From NCBI GenBank assembly GCA_015698045.1, contig BLAL01000176.1:124001-188000 (forward strand): a stretch of 64,000 nucleotides of DNA. Reading direction: 5' to 3'. The position numbers and the translations under genes are program-made. The stretch comes from Rhizophagus clarus. Taxonomy: Eukaryota; Glomeromycota; Glomeromycetes; Glomerales; Glomeraceae. Positions 50,402-61,639 of this stretch are shown here, one piece after another. The notes under the pieces were generated by a model. It worked only from the letters and a program-made list of their open reading frames with translations. It did no database searches and was not told where the DNA came from. Position 1 is the first letter of the stretch, and the number at the start of each line of letters is the position of its first letter.

Positions 50402-52421
50402 ATGGAAGAAAAGCCAAAGGATTTATGGGAAAATACTGATGGAAATAAATATCAGGTAATATAAAACCACTTTATTATTATTAATTAGAGTAAATTGAAT
50501 TTTTGTTGTTAAAATTATAATAATTTTTTGATCATTAAAAGCTTCATGTCACAATTCCTACTATTGGTTCGACTACTGAATCAAAAGACGCGGATGAAAA
50601 AGTAGTTTATATGGAAGATTTAGAAAAAAGAAAACAAGTATATGGAATATGTGGAGAATGTAATGAACCAGGTACAGGAAAATATTGGTGTCAACCTTGT
50701 AATGCTAAAAGATTTAAGGATAACTTTAAAAATTGGACTAGTGGAAATAAAGTTATTGATGAATTTATACAACAATCACAACTTAATGCTGTACATTGTT
50801 TTAAATGTCTTGAATGGATACCTTTTGAAAAATTTCAAAATGTCACTTATATTGCGGAAGGTGGATTTGGTAAGATTTATTCAGCTGAGTGGCCTGAGGG
50901 AATTATTATCTATTGGGATATTGAAAATCAAAAATGGGCAAGATATAGTTATGACAAATATGCATTGAAGAGTTTGAATAATTCTTCCGATATTTGTTCA
51001 GATTTTTTAAATGAGGTAATTAAATTCACTTTGACTTTTATTTAAGAATAGTTTCATTAACAAGATTTCCTTTTATTAATTAGATTAAATCTCATCTTAA
51101 GATTTATATTGATGATATTGTTCGATGTTATGGAATAACTCAAGATCCAAATACTAAAGAGCATATGATGGTTTTATATTACTGTTCGAAAGGAAATTTG
51201 AGAAATTATTTAACTAAATCTGAATCTTATATAAATTATAAAACAAAAATTGACGAATTACAACAAATTGCAAGAGGACTTTTAGATGTTCATAATTCTG
51301 GATTTGTTCACAAAGATTTTCATTCGGGTAATATACTTCACAATCATTCTTTTCCATTTATAAGTGACTTGGGAATGTGTCAACCAGCAAATAAGCAATC
51401 AATTAAGGAACAAGGAATTTATGGAGTATTACCATTTATGGCACCAGAAGTTTTACGTGGACATCAATATACAAAAGCAGCGGATATTTATTCATTTGGA
51501 ATAATGATGAATGAGTTTCTTTCTGAAGAAATTCCTTTTAATGATATTCCTCACGATAAATTTTTAGCCATTCAAATATGTAAAGGGTATAGACCAAAAA
51601 TTTCTAAAGATGTACCAAAATTACTTGCGGATTTGATAATAAAATGTTGGGATGCTGAAATAGGAAATAGACCAACTACTAAGGAATTGTATCAGTTATT
51701 AACGAAATGGAATGATGAAATTAAAAATATTGAAGGTAGCGATGATGATAGTGAAGATAGTGAAGATAACGAAGATAATGAAGATAATGAAGATAGTGAT
51801 GACAATGAAGGTAGTGAAAATAGTAAAGATAGTGAGGGTAATGGGGATAATGAAGATAATGAAGATATTGGAGATAGTGAGGATAGTGAAAATGTTAAAA
51901 ATAGTCAAAATAGTGAAATTTATTCTCAAGTAAAAGAATGTGATAAAATTAGAAGAAAAAAATTTAAAAGCAAATCAAATAAAGATAAATCCATAAACAT
52001 TCAAACACATCCGCAAGCAATTTATACTAGTAGGCTTTTAAATTTTAAAGATCTTCCAAAACCAGTAAATTCTTCAGATTTATCATCTTTCCAATTTAAT
52101 TCAGGTAAATTTAACTTTTTGCTTTTGTTCTGAAATCTATTTATTTACATTATTTAATTTATATATATATATTTTTTCCTAATAGATGCTGATTATGCTA
52201 TTCAATCAACATTAGCGAATCCGCGTAAGTATTTTTCTTAATTATCACTATAATTTTCATTTACATTTATTAACGGTCAAATATTATTTTATGAAATTTA
52301 CAGTTTCAGCTCAATTAAGTGAATTAGGTAATTTATTATTTATTTATACGTGCTTTATTATATTTCCTATCTGATTTATTTATTTATTTTTGTAGAACTA
52401 AACGAATTCTGGCAAAAATAA
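50402..52421 (+). CDS. TKL-family protein kinase K5, intact
   Basis: Complete copy. Exon 1 is MEEKPKDLWENTDGNKYQ. Exon 2 has MEDLEKRKQVYGICGECNEP, CQPCNAKRF and IAEGGFGKIYSAEW. Exon 3 has HKDFHSGNIL, SDLGMC, FMAPEVLRGHQYTKAADIYS and CWDAEIGNRPTT. It continues into a 60-residue acidic repeat (GSDDDSEDSEDNEDNEDNED and onward, 51735-51930), the longest among the copies. The last long exon ends at the TCAG|gtaaat donor; three short exons give the tail ending LNEFWQK. In K5 the first tail intron is not a multiple of three and cannot be read through, which supports real splicing there. It lies downstream of the truncated receptor pseudogene. Confidence 0.9.
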
Positions 52422-54066
52422 TATTGAATTAAGTCACTTTTCCCTTTAATAGTTGAAGTTAATAGTTTAAGTAATTTGAAGAGCATGTTGAACAGTAGTT
52501 AGAGTTAATCTTATTTTTATTTCTATTTTGTCTTTATTTTTATGTTTAACTTTAGTTTTTCATATTTGCGTATACATATCATTTTATAAAAATTTCTTTT
52601 TTTAAAATTATTTTTATATGAATAAAATGTAAATGACTTCATATTAATTATATAATTCTCGTTTAATTGTCTAAATTTAAAACTGTTTGTAACTACCAAT
52701 ATTTACTTACTATCATTGCTCAACACATTTCAGTTAATTAGTCTTACACATATTTATAAGGCCGGCATTATGTAAAGCTCACTGGAATTTTACAAAAGAG
52801 GAAAAGGTTAGTTGCGATTATTAGAGGATAAATAATATGGAAATAGAAGGGATTTTTTTTATAATTAAAAAATTTTTCTTTACTTTAATAAGAATAATTA
52901 AATATACGAAAAATAATAATCATTCTTATTAATAGTAATTCATTTGAAAGTGTAGTAATATATAAGAGAATAATCGTACAGGCATATCCAACGAATAAGA
53001 CGAGTATTGTTGTTTTGAAGCAACATACGATACCGTTAACGTTGATCATTATCGATTTAATAATTTTTCTTTAGAATTAAATGAAGTCAAAAGCGTATAA
53101 TTTCCAAAATACTATTATATGTAATAGACACATACGGATGAAAGTGACTGATTATCAAATTTTTTTTAAATGATTACCATGATAAATTTATTAATCTTCA
53201 AGTATTGAAAATGACAGTATGTTCAAAGTATATGGTAATACTTTGAGTATCAAGTTATTTGATAGTAAAACTAATAAAAATTCTTTTAATAAATTCTTCA
53301 TTATTTATAATCAGTATTTTTTATAAAAATTGTTATGTGATCTATAAGATAGTACCTGTGTTATTTAATTGGGTGATGGAAAGATGATATAAATTATTGC
53401 ACCGAAGTATACATTTTTTACAAATTAAAAAATTCTTTTGAGCACGTTTTAAAATTTATAATTACTTAATATCATTTAATGGTTAAATATAAACTTGAAA
53501 TGTATGTTTTTCAGGGAAAGTATTTTTCGAAAAAGATTTTCTTGTAATTCAGTTAAGTATTGAGCGTGTTAATCCAAATTATAACCTATATTAATTGAAT
53601 TTAACCTTTCTTAAAAAAGGAGTTAAACTAAAGTTAGTTTATACCGAATAAATTTCGATAAAGATCACGTGTTAAAACGTAGACGACCGATCAACGACCC
53701 ATGAAAAAAATGGTAGCCGGATTTTTTCCAGGTTACACATGATCTGCACACATGATCCGGATGATTGATCGTCAAAATAAACATTTTAGCTAATAGATTG
53801 TGTATTTTATTTGTTGGCGATAGTATGTTTTTGACCGACAAATTATTGCCGATCATTTTCCAAATTAATGTACTTTTTCGCTTAATTTGGAAATTGTTGT
53901 ACAATCTTCAAGCATTTTTTCATGAAAGTGGAAATGCGCAATGTGAACTTTAAAGTTGAAATTTATATAGCTATTTAATTGCAATATGCAATGCAATAGC
54001 AATGCAATAGCAATGCATATGCATATGCATATGCATATGGTTATTGCCATAGCTACAGTATATCTA
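52422..54066. other. Kinase 3' flank and short repeats
   Basis: From 52422 to about 53665 it is the kinase 3' flank, collinear with 1059-2130 (shared gtcaaaagcgtataattt and gatcacgtgtta). Then comes a segment with loosely inverted gaccgatca/tgatcgtc words (53.68-53.78 kb), possibly a decayed small element. At 53985-54040 there is a gcaatagcaat / atgcatatgcat simple repeat that is strongly palindromic. No gene is supported. Confidence 0.5.
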
Positions 54067-55835
54067 TCTATACGCTATTTTTTTTCAAAAATAAAAGTGA
54101 TGATTATTTGCATTATGCTATATTGCATCTTTTGGTATCATTAGAATAAAATTGCAAAAAAAGCACTCCTGTGCCACTTTTGTTGTTAATTATGTTTAAC
54201 CATCAAGTAAACGATTTTGCTGCAAAAAATTGATTTTGTCGATCATAACGCAGGTAATTTGAGGTAAAAAAGCTGATCATTTAAAATAGTCACTATAGTA
54301 AAACAAATGATTTTTTTTATATCATTTTTAATAAAAAACATTTTATTTTTGCAATAATAAAAAAAAAGTTTTTTTAATCATTTTTAATTAAAAACGATTT
54401 TAATCATTTATTTTTTCTAATTATTTTTTTAAATAATTTCTTTTAGTCATCATAATAAAAACCATTAAATTGTTTTTATTATGAAAGAATCGATTTCAAC
54501 AACTTTGTTAAAAATCATTTTTAATTAAAAAGTGCAAATTCTTCTTAATCATTTTCAATTAAAAACAAACAATTTTTAATTAAACAATTAAAAAAAGCGT
54601 TTTTCTTTTAATTTAAATGCTTAAAAAAAGGTTCTTTTTTAATTAATGTTTAATTAAAAAAAGGAATTTTTTAATTAATGTTTAAAAAAAAGCGTTTTCT
54701 TAATTAAACCCTTAAAAAAGCGTTTTTTTAGTTAAACGCTTAAAAACTTTTTCTGATTAAACGCCTAACAAAAAAGGCTTTTTTTTTATTAATAAACGCC
54801 TAAAAAAAAAGGCTTCTTTTTTTTTAATAAACACCTAAAAAAAGGCTTCTTTTTTTTTAATAAACGCCTAAAAAAAGGCTTCTTTTTTTAATAAACACCT
54901 AAAAAAAGCTAATTAGACTCTTAAGAAAAAAGTTTTTTTAATTAAGCGCTTAGAAAAAGCACTTTTTCTAATTAAATGCTTAAAAAATGCGTTTCTATAA
55001 TTAAATGCCTAAAAAATGCATTTTTTTTTAATTACAAACGCCTAAAAAAGACGTTTTTCAATTAAATGCTTAAGAAAATAGCGTATATTTTTAATTAAAC
55101 GTTAATTAAACGCTTAAAAAAAGCATCTTTTTCAATTAAGCGCTTAAAAAAGGCACTTTTTCTGATCAAACCGCTTAAAAAAAGCGTTTTTTAATTAAAC
55201 GCCTAAAGAAAAGGCATTTTTTTTAATCAAACGCTTAAAAAAAAGCGGTTTTCTTTTTTAATCAAGCGCTTAAAAAAGGCCCTTTTTCTGATTAAGCCGC
55301 CTAAAAAAACGTTTTTTTTTTAATTAAACGCCTAAAGAAAAGGCATTTTTTTAAATTAAACGCTTAAAAAAGCGTTTTCTTTTTTAATCAAACGCTTAAA
55401 AAAAAGCGTTTTTTTCAATCAAGCGCTTAAAAAAGGCCCTTTTTCTGATTAAGCCGCCTAAAAAAACGTTTTTTTTTAATTAAACGCCTAAAGAAAAGGC
55501 ATTTTTTTAAATTAAACGCTTAAAAAAGCGTTTTCTTTTTTAATTAAACGCTTAAAAAAAAGCGTTTTCTTTCAATCAAGCGCTTAAAAAAGGCCCTTTT
55601 TCTGATTAAGCCGCCTAAAAAAACGTTTTTTTTTTAATTAAACGCCTAAAGAAAAGGCATTTTTTTAAATTAAACGCTTAAAAAAGCGTTTTCTTTTTTA
55701 ATCAAACGCTTAAAAAAAAGCGTTTTCTTTCAATTAAGCGCTTAAAAAAGGCACTTTTCTGATTAAACCGCCTAAATATTTAAAATTATTTGTGCTTGGG
55801 GGGGACGAAGTCCCCCCGCAAACTGCATATTCTAG
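54067..55835 (+). mobile_element. Candidate non-autonomous Helitron, about 1.77 kb
   Basis: The 3' end has the full Helitron signature: a perfect 8-bp G/C-rich hairpin with a GAA loop (GGGGGGACGAAGTCCCCCC, 55799-55817), 14 bases, then CTAG at 55832-55835 followed by T. A 5' end of the expected TCTATAC type preceded by A occurs at 54067 (A|TCTATACGCTATTT). There is no target duplication and no Rep/helicase frame, as expected for a non-autonomous member. The interior is almost entirely a hairpin array. The 5' border is the less certain end; the 3' border is stronger. Confidence 0.6.
54570..55785. repeat. Array of about 38 hairpin units, 31 bp each, with a 157-bp higher-order period
   Basis: Each unit is an arm such as AAACGCTT, a short A-rich loop and the complementary AAGCGTTT, joined by a palindromic ttaattaa spacer. 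Variant units keep pairing: CGCTT/AAGCG, CGCCT/AGGC(G), GCGCTT/AAGGC. Five different units form a higher-order repeat, seen by aag/aaacc(g) landmarks at 55294, 55451, 55608 and 55765, exactly 157 bases apart. An earlier landmark at 55168 is 126 away, one unit short. Units at the left end (54.3-54.6 kb) are degenerate and give way to homogeneous ones on the right. Confidence 0.88.
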
Positions 55836-55950
55836 TTAATATTATAATTGTTGACTTTCTTTAAATGGTTTTGTTCATAATTATTTTAATTATCGTGCTC
55901 CGCTGTATGATGATGATGATTTGTAATTTAATTATTTTTTATGCGTAAGT

Positions 55951-57250
55951 TTAATAATTACAATAAACTTTATTTAAGCTATATACAATACATGTGTTGT
56001 AATTATTAATTATGGCTATTAAGATCATTATTGAAAATAACAACAGAATTGATAAAAACTTTATCAGCTGTTAATTTCGAAACCAATTCTTCCAAATTTT
56101 GACTTTTATTCTCTTGAATTTCATTCAAATCTCTCAATGGCTTTCTTGTAGCTTCAATATTACTGTTTGTTAAATTAATAACTTTACGATTATCTAGAAA
56201 AGGTTTAATTTTGCTAAATTGATTATTAAAAAAATATAATAAAATTTTTTAGAATATTATCATTAAGCAGTGATTTTGCAATAACGAAATTGTTTGTGGA
56301 TAAAGTGTAAAAAATGTTAGAAGATAGAGAGAAATAAAATTGGATAAAGAAAAAAAAGATGATAAAAACTAGTTTATTATAAGCTTAATTTGAGTTTATT
56401 AATAGTTTAACGAATCATCATAATGTCACACGATAATATCATTATTGTGCTTGCGTTGATAAATATACAATTATTAACCAATGCTGCATTCTGATTGGAC
56501 AGATTTGGCCACTACGTGGCCAAATCCTTACCAATCATCTGCTAGCATTGGTTAATAATTGTGATATTAATCGCTACAAGCACTATAATTTATAATTATT
56601 GATACTTTAAATTCTATTAAACATTATACTACTCCCAAATCTTTCCAAGTTCTTGGTGTAGTTTGGCGATTTTTTAGTGATCTAATATCATCATACACCT
56701 TCTCCAATAGTTTAAAATTTGACCGATTTAACCATAAATGACATTTTAGCTTATTACGTGATTCCTCTAGCAATTCCTTAATCTTGAGATGTAATAAAAG
56801 AATAAAAAGTTTATAATTAATAAATCACATATAATTTCAAGCAAATTCTAAGATACCTTATTTAATATTCCACATAAATAAGCCAAATCAGTCTCATAAA
56901 TATGTTGCTCATCATCATCACTTTCAACGATATAATTATCATTATTCTCAACAATTGAATTTCTGATTGTTGAAATACTCAAAGCTTTATTATCTAAAGA
57001 GTGAAATATATTCATAAATTCACCTTCATATGTTGAAATTAATGGATAATTTCCATTTCTTTGTACTTATTGATAATAAGGCTATTAGATAAGTGAGTAT
57101 ATGTACATCTTAAATAATTTATTATATACCTTTTTAAAAAATACTGCATCAGCTTTTTTAACAGAACTAATTAAATGTTTGCGTAAAAAAACGACTTTGA
57201 ATATATGCAGTGCAATAACAAATCCATTGAATTGGATTTGTTAAATATTT
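55951..57250 (-). pseudogene. Decayed multi-exon gene with coiled-coil and C-terminal membrane segments
   Basis: Three exon-like blocks are visible on the minus strand. The first (57.14-57.23 kb) reads HIFKVVFLRKHLISSVKKAD up to a gtatat donor. The second (about 57.07-56.86 kb) reads YPLISTYEGEFMNIFHSLDN and later ETDLAYLCGILNK, and splices cleanly to IKELLEESRNKLKCHLWLNR (56.78-56.63 kb), which ends PRTWKDLGVV then stop. A further block (56.22-55.95 kb) reads KPLRDLNEIQENKSQNLEEL then LSILLLFSIMILIAII. Phases between the first and second blocks do not agree, and a palindromic MITE sits between the last two. I do not recognise the family and cannot say whether the last block belongs to the same gene. 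Confidence 0.45.
56441..56589. mobile_element. Near-perfect palindromic MITE, about 149 bp
   Basis: The arms ATTATTGTGCTTG.. and ..CAAGCACTATAAT mark the ends. Inner arm words AACCAATGCTGCATTCTGAT and ATCATCTGCTAGCATTGGTT are inverted copies, closing on TTTGGCCAC-TAC-GTGGCCAAA at about 56504-56524. The whole segment can fold into one stem. It has no coding capacity; a target duplication is not clear in the AT-rich flanks. Confidence 0.7.
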
Positions 57251-57488
57251 GCTATTTATCTCCACTACTTTTTTTCATGCTGTGCTGATATCGTTTAACC
57301 TATATTTTTAATATATTGTTAATAATAATATTATTGTACTATATGAACGGTAATAGTTTATTTGCGTACATTATTAAAATGACGAGCAATTTTTCGAAAT
57401 TTCTTATTTATCGATATCTGATATCATTAATTAAACTTTTGATAAAATTTATATAGTTGATAGAAAGCATAATCCGTACGATAATATA

Positions 57489-57562
57489 GATATTGCACGG
57501 TGGTATTTACATTGGTTAACGTCACGAAGTGACATTATATAAATACAACACCGTACAATATC
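57489..57562. repeat. 74-bp palindrome with a GTCAC-GAA-GTGAC centre
   Basis: The left arm GATATTGCACGGTGGTATTT pairs with the right arm AAATACAACACCGTACAATATC around a GTCACGAAGTGAC core at about 57521-57533. It probably is a minimal MITE or a fold-back relic. The GAA loop is the same as in the Helitron-type hairpin at 55799. Confidence 0.65.
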
Positions 57563-57569
57563 CATAAAG

Positions 57570-58480
57570 CAATAGGAGTTAGATTATAATGATAAGGAAT
57601 AAAAGAATTTTTTTATTAAAACAATCACTAAACGAGATATGAAAACGTAACGAGAAACGATGAACCGAAATGGTACAGATTAAGGGAATAATGTGTGAAG
57701 ATAATATTAATAGATAATTTTATTGAGAATAGATCAAGAAATGATAGAAACGGAGTTAGATATAACATAAGGTGAAATAAAACGAGAATAAGGTGTTAAC
57801 ATTTTTGGCAAGTAAAGACGATAAAAAAAATAGAATAGCTACACATTCAATAGTAATCGATAATAATAATGGATCATTTAACTATTAATATATGTAGTTA
57901 GAAATAAGAAAAAAAACAAAATATGCGGATAGCAATACGAATACTGCTTAAGATGGCTAAAGAGACAACGTATATAACGCGTAAAGCAGAAAAGCTAACT
58001 TTGGACGCGCTAAATGACATTTAAATTATTAAATAGATTGATCTTTAACAATCTTATTTATTAATAATGAGCTTTTTTTTGCAATAAGAATTGTACAAAT
58101 AAAGAAAATAAATGATGGTCTTATAAGTATTTGGTATAGATACGAAAGTATGCCCAAGATGCAACGTTGAAAAGGAAACGTGGGATCATGTGTGGGAACG
58201 TAATAAAACAAAATCAACGAATACATCAAGTGATTAAAAGTATGAAGAAGGTATAAAAAAAGTAGAATTCTTAAAAGACATCCGCAAAGACTTCTTTGTG
58301 ACGTAAAAAATTGCAATGCGACAAGAGAAACAACAAGAAACCAAGTGAATACAAATTTAACCAAAAATAGTAAATTAAAAAAGGTGATAGGATATTACTT
58401 GAAAAACAAAAAAAACAAAAATATGCAACCAGATACTAACGAGGTAATAGAAAAAGAAAAAAAGTGGCGTTTAAGGGAAA
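57570..58480 (+). mobile_element. LINE-type non-LTR retrotransposon 3' remnant
   Basis: Decayed plus-strand coding sequence. The clearest piece, near 58145-58200, reads CPRCNVEKETWDHVWER, the Cys-Cys-His-type tail motif (CxxC..ETWxHxW) that follows the RT/RNase H region in LINEs of these fungi. Upstream, pieces such as KETTYITRKAEKLTLDALND fit the segment before it. Frames are broken throughout, and the RT core is absent. Base composition is less AT-biased than the flanks. Confidence 0.5.
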
Positions 58481-58545
58481 ATGAAGAATAAAGCTTTACG
58501 TTTACCAATTGAAATAAAAAAATTAATTAATGCTTTAATTCACAT

Positions 58546-58720
58546 GATATTCTGTGAAATTATAAAAGCACTTAAGCAGTGATACAGTAAGTGATTTTCA
58601 TCTCTCACCAGTGTCTTGCAAATTTCTTGTAACAATGTTTTAGTATGATCAAAGGTTAATAAATTTTTTTTACAAAATGCATTTAAAAATCTAAAATTTC
58701 TAAAATCAATTTATTGTCAC
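58546..58720 (+). repeat. Dispersed repeat shared with 2225-2400
   Basis: The two stretches share tgattttcatctctcac, cagtgtcttgcaaattt, and a run of aaatgcattt(t)aaaaatctaaaa in the same order and strand. They lie near opposite ends of the window. Nature unknown; possibly a small element or part of a larger duplicated flank. Confidence 0.6.
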
Positions 58721-59429
58721 TTGAATCGGAGTGTATACATATTTTAGGTATTTAATCGCGTGCATGTCGTATAACATATGCATTACGAAGAACTGGACGT
58801 CTAATATTGCAGTACTCTCTTCAAAAATTTAATAAGTTCTGCTAAAGTATCAACAATAATATCTTCAATAGTCCTGAATTAAGCTGAATATGCAGTTATT
58901 GTACGTTATATTCTATAATATTCTTAAAAACCTTTGAGTATCAGAAGAAAAGTTTAGGTACGTACAAATAATATTCTAATTTTCAATAATATATCCAAAA
59001 AAGAGGAAAGAAGAAAAAAGAAATTTGAAGAAAATTCAAAAGATTTGTATGATGTTAATAGAAAATTTTTGGGAGATCTGACCTAATTTTTTTTTTTTTT
59101 TTTCACAACTGACTTTAACTTGTGAAACGAAGAAATATTTTATTCACATTTTGACAATGTGTTAATGAAAGGAGTTTATAGCCCGAAATAATATATTCTA
59201 CTTCACAATTTGAACTTGGGTGAATATATTTTTTTCCTCATAACTTTAACTTGGGGCGAAAATATTTTTTTTTCTTCACAACTTCAGCATATTAGTCCTC
59301 CATATTTCTACATTAGTTCTGCGTTACTGATTAAGTCTACAATAATAAATGTTATTGAGCTTCGCCTACATGTGTTAATCAGTTAGAACTGTCTGAACAT
59401 ATACTATTCGGCAGTTAATAATTTTACTT

Positions 59430-60990
59430 TATCACGTAATCTCTAATAACAATGAGAGACATAATGGCTTCGCTGACAACGGCCAGAAACAGACGCAGTA
59501 GTTGCAACATTCAGTGCAAGGATATCGTTTCCTCTTATTAAAATGAATGCGACAATCTTCAGGGTGTAATACCTTACTAGAAATGAAGATGCATGGCAAG
59601 AATATTCTCCAAACATCATAGCACGTTTTCATGTACAAGGTAAATGATTATTTAAAGAAAAAAAAAAATATAAGGTAGTTTATACATGGAACTACTAAAG
59701 CACAAAGGAATATCAAAAGGAAATAGGATATGTGAACGCTGTGGCCTGTGGGCAAACATTCTCAACATCGCAAAAGTTACGTGTACATCTTTATATGAAG
59801 TTCCCAGTAGCATAAGAGGACAACGTACTAAGTTATATGCTAAACAGACAATATTACAACAAGGCCTATAGTTTAAAAAAAATACGCCAGTATCGGTACA
59901 CAGACGGATATGATTTAACTGGAGATCCAACGATATAGAAAAATTGTATAATGGATTGGAGAAATATCGTTTTCAACGCAGTTAGTCAAAAAGAGAACCA
60001 GGCATCAGAAATGCAAAACAATTTCTTATATACATAAATAATAAAAATAATGCATATGACTTTTTGATGGTAAAATGAGCTGGAAAGTAAGCAATAATAC
60101 TTTCAAAGAATTATCACGAAAGTATTTGTTTATTCCAGTAAGAAGAAATGAATCGATAGGAGATGCATTTACTCGTATTACAGTAGAGTCAGAAGAATTG
60201 ATAATAAAGTCAAGCGGCGTGATCAATATAAGAGTAACAGAAAACATTACACATTATTGTAACAAAACCGAAGACAGCACATCATAAAAAAATAATCAGT
60301 GATGATGAAAGTGTATGGATAATGAATGCATCAACCGGAGGAATAATATGAGCAGAACAATATGAAGGTCATGCTCGAGAATTAGATGTATCTTACATGT
60401 ATGAGTAAAGCGGATACACACTGGATACACAATGGCAATATATGGTGGTGATTTAGAATATCTCGAAATTTAGATATTATTATTTTGGAATATATCGTGT
60501 AGAAATAGGAGGCAATCCAGAAATAAAAATGATGTAAGATAACTCAGGAAAGTATTACACACACTTACAGAAAGAGCAAAGAATTTGGGTTTAAAAAATA
60601 AAATTAATAAATGAATCATGTACTGTACATCAGGAGAGAATTTATTTGGTAAGTGGTATAATACACTAATAAAGATTTAAAGAGAAGGTGGGCGAGCTTC
60701 AAAAAAATTACTAGTTTCTTTATGGGTATTATGTGAACGAAAGAATAATAAATTCTACGGCCAACACCTACGCATAAAACTTTTCCTACTGGCATTAGTT
60801 AGAAAGACAGTCAGAAAAAAATTTGGTAATAAAGTAAAACGCATTCATACAGATGGCTTGTTAGATAAGAATAATATAGATCCTGGTTATTAAAATACGA
60901 TGGGTTAGGAATAAATAAGAAAGGAAAATGAATTGTAAAAAACTGTAATGATGTTAAATATAGGTAGTGAATAAATAAAAAACTATATCC
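59430..60990 (+). mobile_element. Fossil of a type-B, probably protein-primed, DNA polymerase (Polinton- or linear-plasmid-like)
   Basis: A heavily broken plus-strand coding region of about 1.5 kb. Scattered short blocks resemble the polymerase B genes that are frequent as relics in Rhizophagus genomes. It is an old fossil with well over ten breaks; no terminal repeats or capsid-type partners were recognised, so the element type stays open between a Polinton and a linear plasmid insertion. Confidence 0.4.
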
Positions 60991-61000
60991 GTCGCTTGAA

Positions 61001-61560
61001 TTACCGGTGAAGAACACTTTCAGGAGGAAGTTCAACTCCATCATTAACATGTAATAGTTCCTCTCTTACAAATCTACGTTTAGGTCCATCAAATGATTTA
61101 TAAAGGGTTTTTTTTTGTACGCGAACTTCTCCAATATGACAAATTTCAGGACTCCAGTTCATGTCTGTATCTTTCCATTTAGGTCCACCTTCAAGATCGA
61201 CATGTTCAAGAGGGTAACGGTCATTATCATAATAGGACAAATGTGGAGATTTTATCTAACAATCTCGTAACAGAATTATTGAACTTTTCATCTTCAACAT
61301 AATAATATTTAACTCATCACCAGGAGGGAATTTCTCGCATAAGAAATAAGTTATTAAGTGATCACGTCAATAATACTCTCACCTCGTTCAGATTTGACAT
61401 ACTGTATTTTTACATTATGACTTGATAACAATTCTTTACACTTACCCATATACTCTTTCTCATTAATAACTTAGGCTAAGTGAGTGGACAATCTGGATCA
61501 TCATACAAAGGCTCAAACGCTCTAGCAGTATCAGGTATGCGTGGATAACTTATTAATCAA
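61001..61560 (-). other. Unrecognised decayed coding fragment
   Basis: The minus strand has a clean 79-codon frame at 61001-61240 (blocks YPLEHVDLEGGPKWKDTDMN, GEVRVQKKTLYKSFDGPKRR, NDGVELPPESVLHR). Upstream, broken pieces such as KCKELLSSHNVKIQYVKSER and PRIPDTARAFEPLYDDPDCP appear. Codon use looks like real protein, but I recognise no family. It ends against the FunK1 relic on the opposite strand, so this may be a chimeric junction of two relics. Confidence 0.45.
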
Positions 61561-61639
61561 AGCAATAGTTACGTTAAGAGACATCGCAAACATTAGTATC
61601 ACCATCATGAAGATGTCACTATTTTCCAAGCAATGATCA

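Noticed and set aside
51699-51933. Frames opposite and beside the acidic tract of K5
   Set aside because: They are low-complexity shadows of the gat/gaa repeat in other frames.
54570-55785. CRISPR-like array
   Set aside because: The regular 31-bp spacing is made of palindromic units with no unique spacers, in a eukaryotic AT-rich context without cas genes.
59686-59871. 61-codon Cys-containing plus frame as an independent gene
   Set aside because: It lies inside a long decayed region and has no start context or conserved partner.
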